Assembly (NCBI GenBank): GCA_012839325.1 | Contig: DUNQ01000031.1 | Coordinates: forward strand, 1 to 42,589 | Reading direction: 5' to 3' | DNA: 42,589 nt | Origin: Candidatus Cloacimonadota bacterium | GTDB lineage: Bacteria; Cloacimonadota; Cloacimonadia; Cloacimonadales; Cloacimonadaceae | In this document: positions 39,782 to 42,589 of the stretch, piece after piece | How positions within the stretch are numbered: position 1 is the stretch's first letter | How the letters are laid out: every line of letters begins with the position of its first letter | The notes under the pieces: generated by a model | What the model was told of the DNA's origin: nothing | Seen by the model: the letters and a program-made list of their open reading frames with translations, nothing else | Database searches by the model: none | Translations under genes and position numbers: made by a program

Positions 39782-41881
39782 TTGAAGTCATTTTTATTTG
39801 AACTGGGAACAGAAGAGTTGCCGGATGGCTTTTTAGCACCGGCACTGAAACATCTGCAAAATTCATTTGAATCAACCCTGAAAGAAGCAGGCTTGAGCGC
39901 GGAAAAGATCACTGCATACAGCACTCCGCGTCGCTTGAGCATTCTCGCAAAAGGCATCCCTGAAAAGCAAGAGGATGTCAAAGTGGAAAAGACCGGTCCC
40001 TCTAAAAAGATTGCTTTCGACGAAGAAGGTAATCTCTCCAAAGCAGGCGCAGGATTCTTGCGTAGTAGCGGCGCCGGAGAAGAGGATTGGAGCATCGTCG
40101 ATACTCCCAGGGGTGAGTTCATGGCGGTCAGCTTTATCCAAAAAGGAAGGCTGAGCCAAGAGATACTCAAAGACTGGATATTAAAGGTTGTTCCCACCAT
40201 CCCGCTACCAAAGAAAATGCTTTGGAAGGATAAAGACTTCGGCTTCCTGCGTCCCGTTCGCCATATCATAGCAATGATGGATGAGAGCGTGATAGAGCTT
40301 GAGTTCCACGGCATCAAAAGCGGGAATATCAGCTATGCAAATAGATTTTTAGGACTTGATAAAGAAATTGTTATCCCAAGTCCCGCCAAATATGAAGAGC
40401 TCTTGGAAGCTCATTATGTGATCCCCTCGCATGATAAAAGAAAGGCAATCATCAGAAAAGAGACCGATGCGCTATTTGAGGGAAGTCCCTATCGCGTAAA
40501 AGAAGACGAAAGGCTCTTGGATATGGTGAGCAATCTTGTGGAATATCCCACGCCCGTGATAGGCAGCTTTGATGAGGGATATCTGAGCTTGCCGGAGAGG
40601 GTAATCACCTCCACCATTAGCCAAAATCAGAGATATTTCTCTGTGTATGACGAAGATGAGAAGCTGACAAATAAGTTTGTTTTCGTCTCCAATGGCGATC
40701 CCGAGGCTTCGGACATCATCCGTGCAGGCAATGAGAAGGTGGTCAAAGCGCGTTTGGACGATGCGCTGTGGTTTTTTGAAGAAGATAGTAAAACGCCTTT
40801 AGAGAGCTATCTGCCTAAGCTCAAAGATGTGGTCTTTCAGGCGAAACTGGGCTCTTTGGATGACAAGCGTCTGCGCATCATGGCGCTGGTGGAGATCATC
40901 TGCGACAGGCTCGGTGCCGATGAAGCTGAGAAAAGCCGTGCCCTGCGTGCAGCCGAGCTGTGTAAGGCAGATCTCGTCACCCTCATGTTGGGCGAGAATG
41001 AATTTGCCGCATTGCAAGGATATATCGGCAAAGAATATGCCTTGGTGAGCGGAGAAGACCCCACCGTAGCCGAAGCCATCTATGAACACTATATGCCCAG
41101 AGGCGGCAATGATAGCTTGCCCACCACCTTTGAGGGTGCGGTTTGTGCAGTTGCAGACAAACTGGATACAGTGGCGGCAATAGTGGGCGTGGGACTTTTA
41201 CCCACCGGCAGTGCCGATCCCTTTGCCTTGCGTCGTGCCGCGGGCGGTGCGGTTCAGATCATCGCCGAAAGAGAGTGGGATCTGGATATGGTTGAGCTAA
41301 TAAGCGATGCAATCAGGATCGTGGGGCCCAAAGAAGGCGGTCCCGAAGATTTAAGTGGATATTTGAAGAATTACTTCGTGCAAAGAGTGGAATGGCTGCT
41401 CAAACAAAGTGGCATCCCCTATGATGTGATCGCCGCCGTAATCCGCGCAAGGATACGCAGCATCCCGGATATCATCGCCAAAGCTCGCTCTTTGCAATCC
41501 CAAAAAGAAGAGGACGATTTTATTCGCCTCGTTACGGGATATAAGCGCGTGGCAAACATCATTGCCAATGAAAAAAGCTTTGCATCGCTGGATGAAGGCA
41601 AGTTTGAGCACGAGGCAGAGCGCAGGCTGCATGAAGCCTTAGGCGGGCTCAGCATCAGGATAGGCGAGGCGCTCAAGAAGCTGGACTATCAACGCGCGCT
41701 GAAAGAATTAGTGAGCCTCAGCCCGGATATCGATCACTTCTTTGACGAGGTCTTGGTGAATTGTGAAGATGAAAAGATCAGGCAAAACCGCTATGCCTTG
41801 CTTTATAATATACGCCGTGAGTTCAATCGCGTTGCCGATCTTTCTCAGCTCGTTGTCGAAATTGAAACAAATGGAGAATAA
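39782..41881 (+). CDS. glyS: Glycyl-tRNA synthetase beta subunit
   Basis: The beta chain of the bacterial alpha2-beta2 GlyRS, needed for tRNA(Gly) binding and catalysis. 699 residues, the normal size. It starts LFELGTEELPDGFLAPALKH, the family N-terminal signature, with YSTPRRLSIL, FLRPVRHIIAMMD and ENEFAALQGYIGKEYA further on; the C-terminal anticodon-binding-like segment includes NRYALLYNIRREFNRVADLS. The start is TTG (39782) with AAGGAA 6 nt upstream. The alpha subunit gene glyQ is not in the window. Directly abuts pta. Confidence 0.95.
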   Translation: MKSFLFELGTEELPDGFLAPALKHLQNSFESTLKEAGLSAEKITAYSTPRRLSILAKGIPEKQEDVKVEKTGPSKKIAFDEEGNLSKAGAGFLRSSGAGEEDWSIVDTPRGEFMAVSFIQKGRLSQEILKDWILKVVPTIPLPKKMLWKDKDFGFLRPVRHIIAMMDESVIELEFHGIKSGNISYANRFLGLDKEIVIPSPAKYEELLEAHYVIPSHDKRKAIIRKETDALFEGSPYRVKEDERLLDMVSNLVEYPTPVIGSFDEGYLSLPERVITSTISQNQRYFSVYDEDEKLTNKFVFVSNGDPEASDIIRAGNEKVVKARLDDALWFFEEDSKTPLESYLPKLKDVVFQAKLGSLDDKRLRIMALVEIICDRLGADEAEKSRALRAAELCKADLVTLMLGENEFAALQGYIGKEYALVSGEDPTVAEAIYEHYMPRGGNDSLPTTFEGAVCAVADKLDTVAAIVGVGLLPTGSADPFALRRAAGGAVQIIAEREWDLDMVELISDAIRIVGPKEGGPEDLSGYLKNYFVQRVEWLLKQSGIPYDVIAAVIRARIRSIPDIIAKARSLQSQKEEDDFIRLVTGYKRVANIIANEKSFASLDEGKFEHEAERRLHEALGGLSIRIGEALKKLDYQRALKELVSLSPDIDHFFDEVLVNCEDEKIRQNRYALLYNIRREFNRVADLSQLVVEIETNGE

Positions 41882-42589
41882 ATGCACATCCTTGAAAACT
41901 TGAAAAAACGTGCCCAAGAAATCGGAGGCACAATTGTATTACCCGAAGCGCTTGATGAAAGAATCATCAAAGCTGCTGCCATTATCGTGAGTGAAAAGCT
42001 TGCAAAAGTAGTTTTGCTTTCAAACAAAGATCAGGTCACAGCTAAGGCTGCTGAAATCGGCGTGAAGCTGGACGGCATGGAGATCATCGATCCCGCCAAC
42101 CATGAAAAGCTTCAAGACTTTGCCGAGATCTTCTATGAAAAGCGCAAAGAAAGAGGCGTCACTAAAGAAACCGCGCTTGAAACCATGCAAAATCCGCTCT
42201 TCTTCGGAGCCATGATGGTGCATGAAGGACTGGTATCCGGAATGGTTGCCGGAGCAGCAAATACCACCGGTAATGTCTTGCGCTCTGCTTTGCAGGTCGT
42301 GGGCGTGATGCCGGGACTCAAGACGGTCTCATCCTCCTTTATCATGGTCTCTCCCAATGAAGGTGAGGAGAGTCTGCTTTTCTCAGACTGTGCCGTAGTG
42401 CCGGATCCCACCGATGCACAATTGGCTGATATTGCCACCTCCACTGCCACTACGCGTAAAAGCATTATGGGCGACGATCCGAAAGTCGCGCTGCTCTCTT
42501 TCTCTACAAAAGGAAGCGCTGAGCATGAACTCGTGGAGAAAGTCCGCTCTACTATGAGCATTTTAGAAGAGAGAAAAGTTGATTTTATC
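41882..42589 (+). CDS. pta: Phosphate acetyltransferase, 3' end beyond the window
   Basis: Converts acetyl-CoA and phosphate to acetyl phosphate, feeding ATP production by acetate kinase in fermenters. The first 236 codons are present and open to the edge. The ATG directly follows the glyS TAA. MHILENLKKRAQEIGGTIVL, PEALDERIIKAA, the GLVSGMVAGAANTTGNVLRS loop and CAVVPDPTDAQLADIA are typical of the short, single-domain Pta family. The C-terminal part of the CoA-binding site is not visible. Confidence 0.94.
   Translation, partial: MHILENLKKRAQEIGGTIVLPEALDERIIKAAAIIVSEKLAKVVLLSNKDQVTAKAAEIGVKLDGMEIIDPANHEKLQDFAEIFYEKRKERGVTKETALETMQNPLFFGAMMVHEGLVSGMVAGAANTTGNVLRSALQVVGVMPGLKTVSSSFIMVSPNEGEESLLFSDCAVVPDPTDAQLADIATSTATTRKSIMGDDPKVALLSFSTKGSAEHELVEKVRSTMSILEERKVDFI

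Overview
The window looks like a chromosomal segment of a Gram-negative, anaerobe-type bacterium, most probably a member of Cloacimonadota (Candidatus Cloacimonas and relatives). The reasons are five secreted proteins with a C-terminal type IX secretion (T9SS)/FlgD-like sorting domain, often carrying the YPNPFNP signature, a PorV/PorQ-like outer-membrane protein, BamD and CpoB lipoproteins, and palindromic intergenic repeats between compact operons. The lineage is inferred from protein style only, because no rRNA gene is present.

Layout. Positions 417-9729 (+) hold four T9SS cargo genes: two right-handed beta-helix proteins in tandem, then two separately transcribed proteins set among terminators and hairpin repeats. 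At 9990-11180 (-) is an RtcB RNA ligase, divergent from a sigma-factor-like gene (11355-12455, +). The operon 12811-19361 (+) runs from a 36-codon leader ORF through a MraY/WecA-type glycosyl-1-phosphate transferase, a metallo-beta-lactamase-fold hydrolase, a TPR lipoprotein, a DUF5683-like membrane protein and a small lipoprotein to a PcrA/UvrD helicase. The operon 26135-19889 (-) encodes a helical-repeat protein, GreA, an M18 aminopeptidase, CpoB/YbgF-like, an unknown tail-anchored envelope protein, BamD, NadD and a hemolysin III family protein. The operon 26349-28837 (+) encodes a DUF1232 protein, an ITPase-type pyrophosphatase and a phosphomannomutase/phosphoglucomutase. A convergent gene (28914-30245, -) encodes an unusual VOC-domain/D-2-hydroxyacid dehydrogenase fusion whose apparent leader contains an intrinsic terminator.

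Positions 30.3-35.5 kb form a repeat-rich accessory region with a SUMF1-type lipoprotein and a type II restriction-modification pair, bracketed by related blocks of palindromic repeats. It is followed by a cobalamin riboswitch (about 35554-35732) controlling one secreted YncE-like beta-propeller with a T9SS tail. This resembles the logic of the Bacteroides surface B12-binding protein BtuG, but with a T9SS tail in place of a lipid anchor, and it is the most interesting system in the window. The last operon (37141-42589, +) contains a cytosolic PAS histidine kinase, a PTS EIIA domain, a PorV/PorQ-like protein, GlyS and the start of a phosphate acetyltransferase that runs off the end.

How the parts connect. 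The PorV/PorQ-like protein, BamD and CpoB belong to the outer-membrane machinery through which the T9SS cargo proteins would be displayed. The intergenic regions carry two families of short palindromes, one with compensatory changes in its stems, and a 28-bp identical element found twice. No tRNA, rRNA, CRISPR array or transposase was recognised.
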